Assembly: GCA_905372035.1 (NCBI GenBank)
Contig: CAJPNN010000001.1
Span: 1-64,000 of the forward strand
Direction: 5' to 3'
DNA length: 64,000 bases
Source: Bacillota bacterium
Lineage (GTDB): Bacteria; Bacillota; Clostridia; Peptostreptococcales; Anaerovoracaceae
Shown here piece by piece: positions 44,335 to 53,206 of this stretch. Under the pieces are notes generated by a model. The model made no database searches, had not been told where the DNA came from, and worked only from the letters and a program-made list of their open reading frames with translations. Each line of letters begins with the position of its first letter. Within the stretch, counting starts at the first letter, position 1. The position numbers and the translations under genes were made by a program.

Positions 44335-44335
44335 T

Positions 44336-45094
44336 ATGATAGTTGAGACTGAAGGTATAGTTCTTAGAAAAACTGAGATGTATAACAACGTGAGGATGGT
44401 TACGTTGTTGACAAAAAAATATGGAAAAATCTCATGCGCAACCACATTACCGGAAAAGGGAAGAAAGAAAGGTTCTTTTGCGGTACAGCCGTTCAGTTAC
44501 GGAATATATAATATTTTTAAAAGCAGAAGGAGCATTTATTTAAACAGTTTCGAACCTAAAAAGAGTTTTTTTAAAATAGGAGAGGATATAGAAAAATATG
44601 CTTGTGGAGCTTATGCTTTGGAATTTACCGATAAACTTACTCCTGAAGAGGAGCCTGTGCCCGAAATTTTCAATCTGCTTATCGATTACATGAGTATTCT
44701 TGATGTTCGCAGTTCAAATTTTAAATCACTACTCTTGGCATATCTGATCAAACTTATTCAAAAAGATGGTATAGCTCCTGAACTTAAGTATTGTGTGAGC
44801 TGTGAGAAAAATACCGAAAAAATGTATTTTTCAGTTGAAGAGGGCGGGCTTTTATGTGAAGCTTGTAAAAAAACAATTATTGAACCGGATACATTGATTT
44901 ATGTTGCAAACTTTGGTATTATAGATGTTGTAAAATACATATTGAACAACCCTTTGCATATGATGGCGAAGGTAGCGGTTGATACCGAAATAGAAGAAAA
45001 TATCTTTAAAGTTCTGAAGCATTATTGTTCGTATCATTTAGGTATTGATAAAATAAAGAGTGAGGAGATTATGTCAAACAACTCACCTTTTTAA
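44336..45094 (+). CDS. recO: DNA repair protein RecO
   Basis: 252 residues. RecO loads RecA onto SSB-coated DNA with RecR. The OB-fold N-terminus TEGIVLRKTEMYNNVRMVTL and the KKYGKISC strand are typical. A four-cysteine zinc motif is seen as CVSCEK and CEACKK. It begins one base after era ends, completing the phoH-recO operon. The last codons overlap the strong ribosome site region of the next gene. Confidence 0.93.
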   Translation: MIVETEGIVLRKTEMYNNVRMVTLLTKKYGKISCATTLPEKGRKKGSFAVQPFSYGIYNIFKSRRSIYLNSFEPKKSFFKIGEDIEKYACGAYALEFTDKLTPEEEPVPEIFNLLIDYMSILDVRSSNFKSLLLAYLIKLIQKDGIAPELKYCVSCEKNTEKMYFSVEEGGLLCEACKKTIIEPDTLIYVANFGIIDVVKYILNNPLHMMAKVAVDTEIEENIFKVLKHYCSYHLGIDKIKSEEIMSNNSPF

Positions 45095-45128
45095 AAATTG
45101 TGATAAATATCATGAGGAGGAATATACA

Positions 45129-45767
45129 ATGGAGATTACATTGGAAAAGATTGAACTTGTGAAAGACAGAACCGGAGTGAGCTATAAAGAGGCGAAAGAA
45201 GCTCTGGAGAAAGTTGAGGGAAGTGTGGTGGATGCCATAATTTTGATAGAAGAAGGTTTTGAGTCGGATCAGGACGACGGCGGTAACAACCGGTCAAAAG
45301 TCACAATGGATAAGATAAAAGCGGCGGTTAAAAGCGGCAATGTTTCAAAGATTCTTATAAAGAAAAACGGAGAAACTTTGCTTAATCTTCCGGTTAATGT
45401 GGGGATTGTAGGCACTATTTTAGCTCCTTGGGCAGCTATCGCAGGTGTTATTGCTGCTTTCGGAACAAAGTGCGTTATTGAAGTTGTTAAGACAAGCGGA
45501 GAAATAATAGATGTCAGTGAGAGAGCTAATGACACTATAGGCGGAGTCATGGAAAAAGGTGTGGTGATAGCCGATGAAGTAAAGGAAAAGGGCTGTGATG
45601 TTATAAACAACGTGGTTGACAAGGCACAGGATGCATTTTCCAAGACAAGGAAAACTCAAAATTTCGAACAGGAAGAAGATGAAGAAACCGGATTTAATGA
45701 ATTTGCCGGTGATAAATTTACGGATGCTGACGATGATGAAAAAAATGACGGTTCGGAAGAAAAATAA
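45129..45767 (+). CDS. DUF4342-like protein with UBA/EF-Ts-type N-terminal domain
   Basis: 212 residues from ATG 45129 (GAGGAGG upstream). Residues 1-45, with VKDRTGVSYKEAKEALEKVE, resemble the three-helix UBA-like fold at the N-terminus of EF-Ts. The middle (about 65-140) looks like the DUF4342 domain, with LNLPVNVGIVGTILAPWAA, a glycine- and alanine-rich hydrophobic stretch that could insert in or lie on the membrane. The C-terminal 40 residues are strongly acidic. The function is unknown. It sits between recO and glyS, probably in the same transcript, a position that recurs in some Clostridia as far as I recall. Confidence 0.75.
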   Translation: MEITLEKIELVKDRTGVSYKEAKEALEKVEGSVVDAIILIEEGFESDQDDGGNNRSKVTMDKIKAAVKSGNVSKILIKKNGETLLNLPVNVGIVGTILAPWAAIAGVIAAFGTKCVIEVVKTSGEIIDVSERANDTIGGVMEKGVVIADEVKEKGCDVINNVVDKAQDAFSKTRKTQNFEQEEDEETGFNEFAGDKFTDADDDEKNDGSEEK

Positions 45768-45804
45768 ATAAAAAACAACTAATATGAAAGGGTAATTTAA
45801 CAAT

Positions 45805-47208
45805 ATGACTAAACATATAGCTATGGATAAGATAGTGGCTTTGGCAAAATCAAGAGGATTTGTTTATCCGGGTTCAGAAATTTATGGAGGTCTTGCAAAC
45901 ACTTGGGATTACGGTCCGGTGGGTGTGGAACTCAAGAATAATGTTAAAAAGGCATGGTGGAAAAAATTTGTCCAGGAATCTCCATATAATGTGGGACTTG
46001 ATGCCGCAATACTTATGAATCCAAAAGCATGGGTAGCTTCCGGGCATGCTGGAGGTTTTGCAGATCCCCTTATAGATTGTAAGTGCTGCAAATCACGTTT
46101 CAGAGCTGATAATTTGATAGAGGATTATATAAAAGAAAAAGACGGTGTGAAAGCTGCGGTTGACGGTTGGAGCAATGAAAAGCTTGAACAATACATAAAG
46201 GATGAGAATATAGTTTGTCCCGATTGCGGGAAGTCGGACTTTACATCCATAAGACAATTTAATCTTATGTTTAAAACCTTTCAGGGAGTTACGGAAGATT
46301 CCAAGTCGGAAATATATTTAAGGCCTGAAACGGCGCAGGGCATATTTGTAAATTTTAAAAATGTGGCAAGAACTTCAAGGAAAAAGATACCTTTCGGAAT
46401 TGCACAGGTAGGAAAATCTTTCAGAAACGAAATAACACCGGGAAACTTTACTTTCAGAACGAGGGAATTTGAACAGATGGAGTTGGAGTTTTTCTGTAAG
46501 CCCGGCACGGATATGGAATGGTTTGTATATTGGAAAGATTATTGTGTGAGTTGGCTTAAAACTTTAGGAATAAGGTCGGAGCATATACGGATGAGAGATC
46601 ATGCGAAGGAAGAACTTTGCCATTATAGTAATGCGACTACAGATATAGAATATTTATTCCCGTTCGGTTGGGGAGAACTGTGGGGTATAGCCGACAGAAC
46701 GGATTTTGACTTAAAGCAGCATATTGAATATTCAGGAGAAGAGATGAGCTATCAGGATCCTGAAACCAATGAGAAATATGTTCCCTATTGTATTGAACCT
46801 TCATTGGGAGCGGACAGAGTTACACTCGCTTTCCTTTGTGATGCCTATGATGAAGAAGTTTTGACCGATTCAAACGGGAAAGAAGATACCAGAACAGTTC
46901 TGAGATTTCATCCTGCAATAGCACCGTATAAGGCTGCAGTGCTTCCGCTGACGAAGAAGCTTTCAGAGCGGGCACTTGAGATTTATGACGAATTATCGAA
47001 ATTTTTTATGGTTGATTACGATGCGGCCGGGAGCATAGGAAAGAGATATAGACGTGAAGATGAGATAGGTACTCCTTATTGCGTAACGGTAGATTTCGAT
47101 ACTTTGGAAGACAATACGGTTACAATAAGAGACAGGGACAGTATGGAACAGGTTAGAATCCCTGTTGAAGAAGTAAAAGAGTATATAGACAATAAAATAA
47201 AATTTTAG
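45805..47208 (+). CDS. glyS: Glycine-tRNA ligase, single-chain (alpha2) type
   Basis: 467 residues. It charges tRNA-Gly. It is the single-polypeptide class II enzyme, not the alpha2beta2 form. Motifs include [20 protein letters not shown] at the start, [14 protein letters not shown] (motif 2 area), [20 protein letters not shown] and the ATP-site [14 protein letters not shown] (motif 3). A zinc-like CxxC pair (DCKCCKSRF and CPDCGK) lies in the insertion. Start ATG follows GAAAGGG. ppdK follows after 74 bases that contain a hairpin. Confidence 0.96.
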   Translation: MTKHIAMDKIVALAKSRGFVYPGSEIYGGLANTWDYGPVGVELKNNVKKAWWKKFVQESPYNVGLDAAILMNPKAWVASGHAGGFADPLIDCKCCKSRFRADNLIEDYIKEKDGVKAAVDGWSNEKLEQYIKDENIVCPDCGKSDFTSIRQFNLMFKTFQGVTEDSKSEIYLRPETAQGIFVNFKNVARTSRKKIPFGIAQVGKSFRNEITPGNFTFRTREFEQMELEFFCKPGTDMEWFVYWKDYCVSWLKTLGIRSEHIRMRDHAKEELCHYSNATTDIEYLFPFGWGELWGIADRTDFDLKQHIEYSGEEMSYQDPETNEKYVPYCIEPSLGADRVTLAFLCDAYDEEVLTDSNGKEDTRTVLRFHPAIAPYKAAVLPLTKKLSERALEIYDELSKFFMVDYDAAGSIGKRYRREDEIGTPYCVTVDFDTLEDNTVTIRDRDSMEQVRIPVEEVKEYIDNKIKF

Positions 47209-47219
47209 TTTGCAGGCGT

Positions 47220-47248
47220 ACGACAGGGTATATTCCTGTCGTTTGCTT
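47220..47248 (+). terminator. Hairpin between glyS and ppdK (weak terminator or attenuator)
   Basis: ACGACAGG (47220-47227) pairs with CCTGTCGT (47235-47242). Only a broken T tract (TTGCTTTA) follows, so read-through into ppdK is likely. Confidence 0.5.
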
Positions 47249-47282
47249 TACATAAGAAAAGTATACATTAGGAGGTAGTAGA

Positions 47283-49916
47283 ATGAACGGAAAATTTGTT
47301 TATCTTTTCAGTGAAGGTAACGGAAGTATGAGAGAGCTGCTCGGAGGTAAGGGGGCAAACCTGGCGGAAATGACAAACTTGGGAATGCCGGTGCCTCAGG
47401 GATTTACTATTACTACAGAGGCTTGTACACAGTATTATGAAGATAATCAGACTATAAATGACGATATTATGGCGGAAATTTTAAAGAATATAAAAGAGCT
47501 TGAAACGATTTCAGGTAAGAAGTTCGGGGATAAAGAAAATCCGCTTTTGGTATCGGTAAGATCCGGAGCAAGAGCATCAATGCCGGGAATGATGGATACG
47601 ATTTTGAACTTGGGCCTTAATGATGAAGTTGTTGAAAGTTTTGCAAAAAAGACAGGAAATCCGAGATTCGCTTATGATTCATATAGACGTTTCATACAGA
47701 TGTATTCCGATGTCGTGATGGAAGTCGGAAAATCATATTTTGAAAAACTTATAGATCAGATGAAAGAAAAAAAAGGAGTCAAGCTTGACACGGAGCTTGA
47801 CGCTTCAGATTTGAAAGAGCTTGCAAGGCTTTTCAAAAAAGAATATAAAGACAAGGTGGGAGAAGATTTTCCGTCAGATCCGGTTGCGCAGCTGACAGGA
47901 GCGATAAAAGCGGTATTTCGTTCATGGGACAACCCTCGTGCAATATACTACAGAAGAATGAACGATATTCCGTCTTCATGGGGGACAGCTGTAAATGTTC
48001 AATCCATGGTATTCGGAAATATGGGTGATACATCGGGAACAGGTGTCGCTTTCTCAAGAAATCCGTCGACAGGAGAAGCGAAGCTTTACGGTGAATTTCT
48101 GATGAATGCACAGGGAGAAGACGTCGTTGCGGGCGTAAGAACTCCTAAAACTATAGATCATTTAAAAGAGATAAATCCTAAAGTATATCAGGAATTTCAC
48201 GATATAGTTTACAAGCTCGAAAATCACTACAGAGATATGCAGGATATGGAATTTACTATAGAGGAAGGCAAACTCTATATGTTGCAGACAAGAAACGGAA
48301 AGAGAACTGCAAAAGCTGCACTTAAGATTGCATGCGATCTTGTTGACGAGGGAATGATTTCAGAAAAAGAAGCTGTAAGTATGATAGATCCCAAACAGCT
48401 TGATGCACTTTTGCATCCTCAATTCGATCAGGATGCTCTGAAAAAAGCCGAGCCTATAGGGACCGCACTTCCTGCATCTCCGGGAGCTGCATGCGGACAG
48501 GTTGTATTTACAGCCGAAGCTGCTACCGACCTGGCAAAAAACAAAGGCGCCAAGGTGGTGCTTGTTAGACTTGAAACATCACCGGAAGATATTGAAGGTA
48601 TGAACTATGCACAAGGTATATTGACAGTAAGAGGCGGAATGACTTCACATGCGGCCGTTGTTGCCAGAGGTATGGGAACATGTTGTGTTTCGGGATGTGG
48701 AGATATAAATATAGATGAGGATGCGAAGGTGTTTACTCTTGGAGGAAAGGAATTTCATGAGGGAGATTATATTTCTTTAGACGGTTCAACAGGAAATATA
48801 TATGGTGAGGCTGTAAAGACGGTAGATGCTTCAATATCGGGAGATTTTGAAAGAATAATGTCCTGGGCTGATAAATATAGAGTACTTAAAGTCAGAACCA
48901 ATGCGGACACACCTAAGGATGCAAAACAGGCGAGAAGTTTCGGAGCGGAAGGTATAGGTCTTTGCAGGACGGAGCATATGTTCTTTGACGGCAGCAGAAT
49001 TGCAGCTATGAGAGAAATGATCGTATCAAGTACAGTCGAGCAAAGAAAAGCGGCACTGAATAAACTTCTTCCTATGCAGAGGAGCGATTTTGAGGGTATA
49101 TATGAGGCTATGGACGGATTTCCCGTTACTATACGTTTCTTAGATCCGCCTCTTCATGAGTTCTTACCTAAAGAAGAGGATGAGATTGTGGCACTGTCTA
49201 AAGAAATGAAGATGCAGGTTTCGGAACTTAAAGCTATAATTGCGGGCTTGCATGAATTCAATCCTATGATGGGGCATAGAGGATGCAGACTTGCGGTTTC
49301 TTATCCTGAAATTGCCGAGATGCAGACGAGAGCGGTTATAGAAGCAGCTATCAATATTCAGAAAAAACATCCTGAGTGGGATATGATTCCTGAAATCATG
49401 ATTCCGCTTGTGGGAGAAGTGAAAGAACTTGCATATGTTAAAAATATTGTTACAGGCACTGCCGATGCCATAATTGCGGAATCGGGACTCAATATGGAAT
49501 ATAAAGTCGGAACAATGATAGAAATACCGAGAGCGGCACTTACTGCGGACGAAATTGCCAGAGAAGCTGAATTCTTCTCGTTCGGAACCAATGATTTAAC
49601 TCAGATGACATTCGGATTCAGCAGAGATGATGCGGGAGCGTTTTTGGGAGCATACTATGAAAAGAAAATTTATGAGAGTGATCCGTTTGCAAGGCTTGAT
49701 CAAAAGGGTGTAGGCAAACTTGTTAAGATGGCTGTGGAGTTGGGCAAAAAGACAAGGTCCGATATCAAGTTGGGGATATGCGGAGAGCATGGCGGCGATC
49801 CGTCTTCCGTTGAATTTTGCAATGATGTAGGACTTAACTATGTTTCCTGTTCGCCGTTCAGAGTGCCTATTGCAAGGCTTGCAGCAGCACAGGCGGCAAT
49901 AAGCGAGGCACGTTAA
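47283..49916 (+). CDS. ppdK: Pyruvate, phosphate dikinase
   Basis: 877 residues. It interconverts PEP, AMP and PPi with pyruvate, ATP and Pi; in anaerobes it serves PPi-linked glycolysis or gluconeogenesis. The nucleotide-binding domain starts LLGGKGANLAEMTNLGMPVP. The swivelling phosphohistidine domain has GGMTSHAAVVARGMG, with the catalytic His and the neighbouring regulatory Thr. The PEP domain has GLCRTEHMFF, MGHRGCRL and the C-terminal GICGEHGGDPSSVEFC. The start follows AGGAGGT. No regulatory kinase gene is adjacent. Confidence 0.97.
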   Translation: MNGKFVYLFSEGNGSMRELLGGKGANLAEMTNLGMPVPQGFTITTEACTQYYEDNQTINDDIMAEILKNIKELETISGKKFGDKENPLLVSVRSGARASMPGMMDTILNLGLNDEVVESFAKKTGNPRFAYDSYRRFIQMYSDVVMEVGKSYFEKLIDQMKEKKGVKLDTELDASDLKELARLFKKEYKDKVGEDFPSDPVAQLTGAIKAVFRSWDNPRAIYYRRMNDIPSSWGTAVNVQSMVFGNMGDTSGTGVAFSRNPSTGEAKLYGEFLMNAQGEDVVAGVRTPKTIDHLKEINPKVYQEFHDIVYKLENHYRDMQDMEFTIEEGKLYMLQTRNGKRTAKAALKIACDLVDEGMISEKEAVSMIDPKQLDALLHPQFDQDALKKAEPIGTALPASPGAACGQVVFTAEAATDLAKNKGAKVVLVRLETSPEDIEGMNYAQGILTVRGGMTSHAAVVARGMGTCCVSGCGDINIDEDAKVFTLGGKEFHEGDYISLDGSTGNIYGEAVKTVDASISGDFERIMSWADKYRVLKVRTNADTPKDAKQARSFGAEGIGLCRTEHMFFDGSRIAAMREMIVSSTVEQRKAALNKLLPMQRSDFEGIYEAMDGFPVTIRFLDPPLHEFLPKEEDEIVALSKEMKMQVSELKAIIAGLHEFNPMMGHRGCRLAVSYPEIAEMQTRAVIEAAINIQKKHPEWDMIPEIMIPLVGEVKELAYVKNIVTGTADAIIAESGLNMEYKVGTMIEIPRAALTADEIAREAEFFSFGTNDLTQMTFGFSRDDAGAFLGAYYEKKIYESDPFARLDQKGVGKLVKMAVELGKKTRSDIKLGICGEHGGDPSSVEFCNDVGLNYVSCSPFRVPIARLAAAQAAISEAR

Positions 49917-49951
49917 TTGAGCCAACATGTTTTTTAAGAACTTTTTATAGC

Positions 49952-49984
49952 ACAGGGTGTCTACAAAGACACTCTGTATTTTTT
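49952..49984 (+). terminator. Terminator after ppdK
   Basis: ACAGGGTGTC (49952-49961) pairs with GACACTCTGT (49968-49977) with one G-T, followed by TTTTTT. It marks the left edge of the accessory island. Confidence 0.85.
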
Positions 49985-50352
49985 CGCACAAAATAAAATT
50001 TCTACCAGGCTGTTGGTAAGAATATAGAATAGATGGAGGATAAGGAAAACTGAATGACTGGATAAAGCGAGCTATAGGCTACTGTTTTGCATGTGGGTGT
50101 AGGACGAGGGGATTATTTTATTTGCATATTTGTTTGAGTTGAAGTATAATATCATTGTAAATGTTGTTAGGCATAATTAGTTTAAATTGAAAACAATGTA
50201 TCTGTTTATTTACTGGTATTTATGCAAGTGGGTGTTAGTAAATATTGGGAAGCAAAGAATTTAATTTAATCTCATTAGGTCTGTCAGTCTTTTTCGTATA
50301 GAAAAATGTCAGGCTATTATTATGCCTTCTTTTAGGAAAAGGAGGGATCTGA
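49985..50352 (+). promoter_or_regulatory. Promoter and structured leader of the RNase III operon
   Basis: TTGCAT (50122-50127) and TATAAT (50145-50150), 17 bases apart, form a strong promoter and leave a leader of about 195 bases. The leader holds TATTTACT/AGTAAATA (50207-50214 with 50237-50244, extendable by two G-U pairs) and TTTTTC/GAAAAA (50290-50295 with 50301-50306). A TACCA/TGGTA hairpin (50003-50018) lies before the promoter. I see no gene in this 368-base stretch. RNase III genes elsewhere control themselves by cutting stems in their own leaders, which could apply here. Confidence 0.5.
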
Positions 50353-51414
50353 ATGGATAGAAATGATCTATCAAAAATCCAACAAATTATTGGTTTCAAT
50401 TTCAAAAATCTTGATTTGCTCCAGCAGGCCTTTGTACGCAGATCATACTCAAATGAGCATGGTGGAGAGAACAATGAAGTACTTGAGTTTATTGGCGATA
50501 AAATACTTGATTTTGTAGTGGTCAAAATCCTTTCTGAAGAGTTTGGTTCACTTGCATCAGAAGGGGATGGTTATAATCCGAATGAAGACTTCAATGAGTT
50601 TGTTTCTGAATATCAGGAGAACAAGCTTAGTGAAATTAAGAAAAGATTGGTTGAGAAGGATACACTTGCAAATTGTATTGATGATCTTGGATTAGCTGAG
50701 TATTTGATTATGAGTCAGGGTGATCAAAACAATCATGTTCAGGAATCACCTTCAGTTATGGAAGATTTATTTGAAGCGATTCTTGGTGCAGAAGCAATTG
50801 ATTCGAATTATGACATTCCAAGAATACAGGATTCAGTTGTATTTATGCTTAATCCTAAGGCTATCATCTTTGATGATGAAATCAATTATATTCAGGAAGT
50901 ACAAGATTGGAGCCTGAGAAGAACTGGCAAATTGCCTGAAAGAGAGTTTAATGAAAACTATGGATATTATTCGTCGAGTATAGGGTTATTAAATCCACAT
51001 CTTCCGGGTTGGAATAAAAAGCATACTTGCTATGTCACTGTAGATGGAGTTAAAAAGGCCGTTGGGTATGGTGTGACTAAGGTGATGGCTCATGAAGAAG
51101 CAGCCAAAGCCATATATGATTATTTGGAAGCAAATAATATATTATATAACATTAGGGATGAAATTGATAATCCATCATTAAATATGGCAATTAATCAGTT
51201 GGAAACACTTTCTCGTCGCGGTTATTTTTCACTACCTGAGTATGAAGCTAAAGAGTTGCATGATAATAACGGCAATCCCTTTTGGCATGTGGAATGTCAC
51301 ATTGATGAGGTAAAATATTATTTCGATGCAGATTCTTCTTCGAAGAAAAAGGCGAAGAAAAAAGCTGCGTATGAAATGTTGGAATATGTATTAGATAATT
51401 ACGAGGAGGATTAA
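50353..51414 (+). CDS. RNase III-family protein with two dsRNA-binding domains
   Basis: 353 residues, ATG after AAAGGAGGG. Residues 1-150 are an RNase III domain: LLQQAFVRRSYSNEH, then the signature NEVLEFIGDKIL (Glu42, Glu45, Asp49), SEGD (Glu70) and VMEDLFEAILGAEAID (Asp138, Glu141), so every metal ligand of an active enzyme is present. An insertion (about 73-90) lengthens the domain. A degenerate dsRNA-binding domain (about 185-255) and a clearer one (about 270-350, with SSSKKKAKKKAAYEML) follow; ordinary bacterial RNase III has one. Codon choice uses CGC and CGT more than neighbours, and a recombinase scar lies downstream, suggesting transfer. The housekeeping rnc is presumably elsewhere. 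Confidence 0.8.
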   Translation: MDRNDLSKIQQIIGFNFKNLDLLQQAFVRRSYSNEHGGENNEVLEFIGDKILDFVVVKILSEEFGSLASEGDGYNPNEDFNEFVSEYQENKLSEIKKRLVEKDTLANCIDDLGLAEYLIMSQGDQNNHVQESPSVMEDLFEAILGAEAIDSNYDIPRIQDSVVFMLNPKAIIFDDEINYIQEVQDWSLRRTGKLPEREFNENYGYYSSSIGLLNPHLPGWNKKHTCYVTVDGVKKAVGYGVTKVMAHEEAAKAIYDYLEANNILYNIRDEIDNPSLNMAINQLETLSRRGYFSLPEYEAKELHDNNGNPFWHVECHIDEVKYYFDADSSSKKKAKKKAAYEMLEYVLDNYEED

Positions 51415-51416
51415 TT

Positions 51417-51581
51417 ATGTCAAAGTGGGCTTTTAATTATGATTCCGGTGAATACGAAGACATTGATCAAGATGGTTTTAGCTGGAGCAGAGGGGAATAT
51501 ACCTATAATTGGGATGACAGTGAATATCGTCGAGAAGAGGAAGAAGAGGAACATCGTCGAAACAGTAAAGCGTATCTTTGA
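51417..51581 (+). CDS. Small acidic aromatic-rich protein coupled to the RNase III gene
   Basis: 54 residues. The ATG is two bases after the RNase III stop, and AGGAGG inside the last codons of that gene is ideally spaced, so translation is very likely. The sequence starts MSKWAFNYDSGEYEDIDQDG, is rich in Asp, Glu, Tyr and Trp, and ends in a Glu run followed by basic residues. No family is recognised. Its last dozen codons overlap in another frame the serine-recombinase remnant, so the original protein may have been longer. Such tightly coupled acidic proteins often bind or inhibit their partner, but that is a guess. Confidence 0.6.
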   Translation: MSKWAFNYDSGEYEDIDQDGFSWSRGEYTYNWDDSEYRREEEEEEHRRNSKAYL

Positions 51582-51690
51582 ACTGTATCTTGATGGTAAT
51601 GGTGTCAGAAGGATTCAGGACATCATGGAACAGGAAGGGCGTAAGACCGCTCATGACAGCACAGGCGGCAATAAAAAGAGTTTGATGTGA
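51550..51690 (+). pseudogene. Serine site-specific recombinase fragment
   Basis: The frame reads NIVETVKRIFELYLDGNG, then VRRIQDIMEQEGRKTAHDS, which matches the recombinase-domain helix (VKRIFELYL, then the I...L...G..T pattern) of large serine recombinases. The catalytic N-terminal domain and the rest of the C-terminus are missing and no start fits. It is the scar of a mobile element near the right edge of the island. Confidence 0.6.
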
Positions 51691-51789
51691 TTTTGTGATT
51701 AAAAACTTTCATTAAAGGGTATATTAATACTGATTCGACACAAAAAAATGATTCTTTAATTAGAAGAAGAAAATTATGGAGGTGGAGAT

Positions 51790-53127
51790 ATGAGCAAAAT
51801 AGTAGTTGTTGGAGCAAATCATGCGGGTACTGCCGCAATAAATACAATTTTAAGCAATTATCCCGATAATGAGGTAGTGGTTTTTGATAGAAATTCAAAT
51901 ATAAGCTTTTTAGGTTGCGGCATGGCTTTATGGATAGGTAATCAAATTCACAGACCGGATCTCTTGTTTTACTCAAATAAAGAGAAGCTTGAAGCTGCCG
52001 GGGCAAAAGTGAACATGGAAAGTGAAGTCAAATCTATAGATTTCAGCGCTAAAAAGGTTTATGCCGTACTTAAAGACGGAAGTGAAGTTTCAGAGAGTTA
52101 TGATAAACTCATTTTAGCTACCGGTTCCATACCTATACTGCCGAGTATTCCGGGAAGAGATTTGGAAAATGTTCAGCAGGTTAAACTTTATCAGGATGCA
52201 CAGGCGGTTATAGACAAATTGGAATCACAATCCATAAGAAATATTATCGTTGTAGGTGCAGGATATATAGGGGTTGAACTTGCAGAGGCGTTTGAAAGAC
52301 ACGGGAAAAAGGTTACTATGATAGATGTTGCGGAGACTTGTCTTCCGGGATATTACGATACACCGTTTACAGATTTAATGAAAAATAACCTTTCTCAACA
52401 TGGTATAGGTTTGGCATTCGGAGAGTCGGTTACTGAAATAAAAGGTATGAACGGAAAGGTGTCTTCTGTTGTTACAAATAAAGGTGAATATGCTGCGGAT
52501 ATGGTGGTTTTGGCTATAGGCTTCAGACCGAATAATACTTTAGGTAAAGGAGTGCTTTCCACATTCAGAAACGGAGCATATATGATAGATCGAAATCAAC
52601 AGACAAGTATAAAAGATGTATATGCTGTTGGAGATTGTGCTACCGTTTTTGATAACTCCACCGATGAAAAAAACTATATTGCACTTGCTACAAATGCGGT
52701 AAGGAGCGGTATTGTAGCGGCACATAATGCTTGCGGAACAGCTATTGAAACTATAGGGGTTCAAGGATCAAACGGAATAAATATTTATGATTTGAAGATG
52801 GTTTCAACAGGGCTTACGGAGGCTAAAGCAAAAAAATTGGGTATGGAAGTGGAATGTACGGATTTTGAAGATACTCAGAAACCCGCATTTATTGAAACTG
52901 AAAACCCTAAAGTTAAAATTAGAATAGTTTATGATAAAAAAACAAGAATAATTGTAGGAGCACAGATGGCATCGACATGGGATATGTCTATGGGAATACA
53001 CATGTTTTCTCTTGCCATTCAGGAAAAAGTTACCGTGGACAGATTGGCACTTACAGATCTTTTCTTCCTGCCGCATTTCAACCAACCTTATAATTATATT
53101 ACTATGGCGGCTATATCCGCTAAATAG
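51790..53127 (+). CDS. nox: NADH oxidase (H2O-forming type) / CoA-disulfide reductase family
   Basis: 445 residues, ATG after GGAGGTGG. The FAD site is [14 protein letters not shown], and the single redox cysteine is Cys43 in [14 protein letters not shown], the hallmark of water-forming NADH oxidases that cycle through a cysteine sulfenic acid. The NADH motif is [18 protein letters not shown], and the second FAD motif is [13 protein letters not shown]. In an anaerobe it would detoxify oxygen using NADH. CoA-disulfide reductases share this architecture, so the substrate is not certain. The SCIFF genes follow on the same strand from a separate promoter. Confidence 0.9.
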   Translation: MSKIVVVGANHAGTAAINTILSNYPDNEVVVFDRNSNISFLGCGMALWIGNQIHRPDLLFYSNKEKLEAAGAKVNMESEVKSIDFSAKKVYAVLKDGSEVSESYDKLILATGSIPILPSIPGRDLENVQQVKLYQDAQAVIDKLESQSIRNIIVVGAGYIGVELAEAFERHGKKVTMIDVAETCLPGYYDTPFTDLMKNNLSQHGIGLAFGESVTEIKGMNGKVSSVVTNKGEYAADMVVLAIGFRPNNTLGKGVLSTFRNGAYMIDRNQQTSIKDVYAVGDCATVFDNSTDEKNYIALATNAVRSGIVAAHNACGTAIETIGVQGSNGINIYDLKMVSTGLTEAKAKKLGMEVECTDFEDTQKPAFIETENPKVKIRIVYDKKTRIIVGAQMASTWDMSMGIHMFSLAIQEKVTVDRLALTDLFFLPHFNQPYNYITMAAISAK

Positions 53128-53140
53128 TTTTGTAAATGTG

Positions 53141-53169
53141 TTGACCCGAACCTTAAAAGCTGATAGACT
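53141..53169 (+). promoter_or_regulatory. Promoter of the SCIFF precursor gene
   Basis: TTGACC (53141-53146) and TAGACT (53164-53169) are 17 bases apart, giving a start near 53176, about 30 bases before the peptide gene. Confidence 0.55.
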
Positions 53170-53206
53170 ATATTCCGAGCATTAGTATAAGAGGGAAGGT
53201 GTAAGC

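Noticed and set aside
50033..50144. Short coding frame including YCFACGC upstream of the RNase III gene
   Set aside because: No start codon with a ribosome site is in frame, and it overlaps the promoter.
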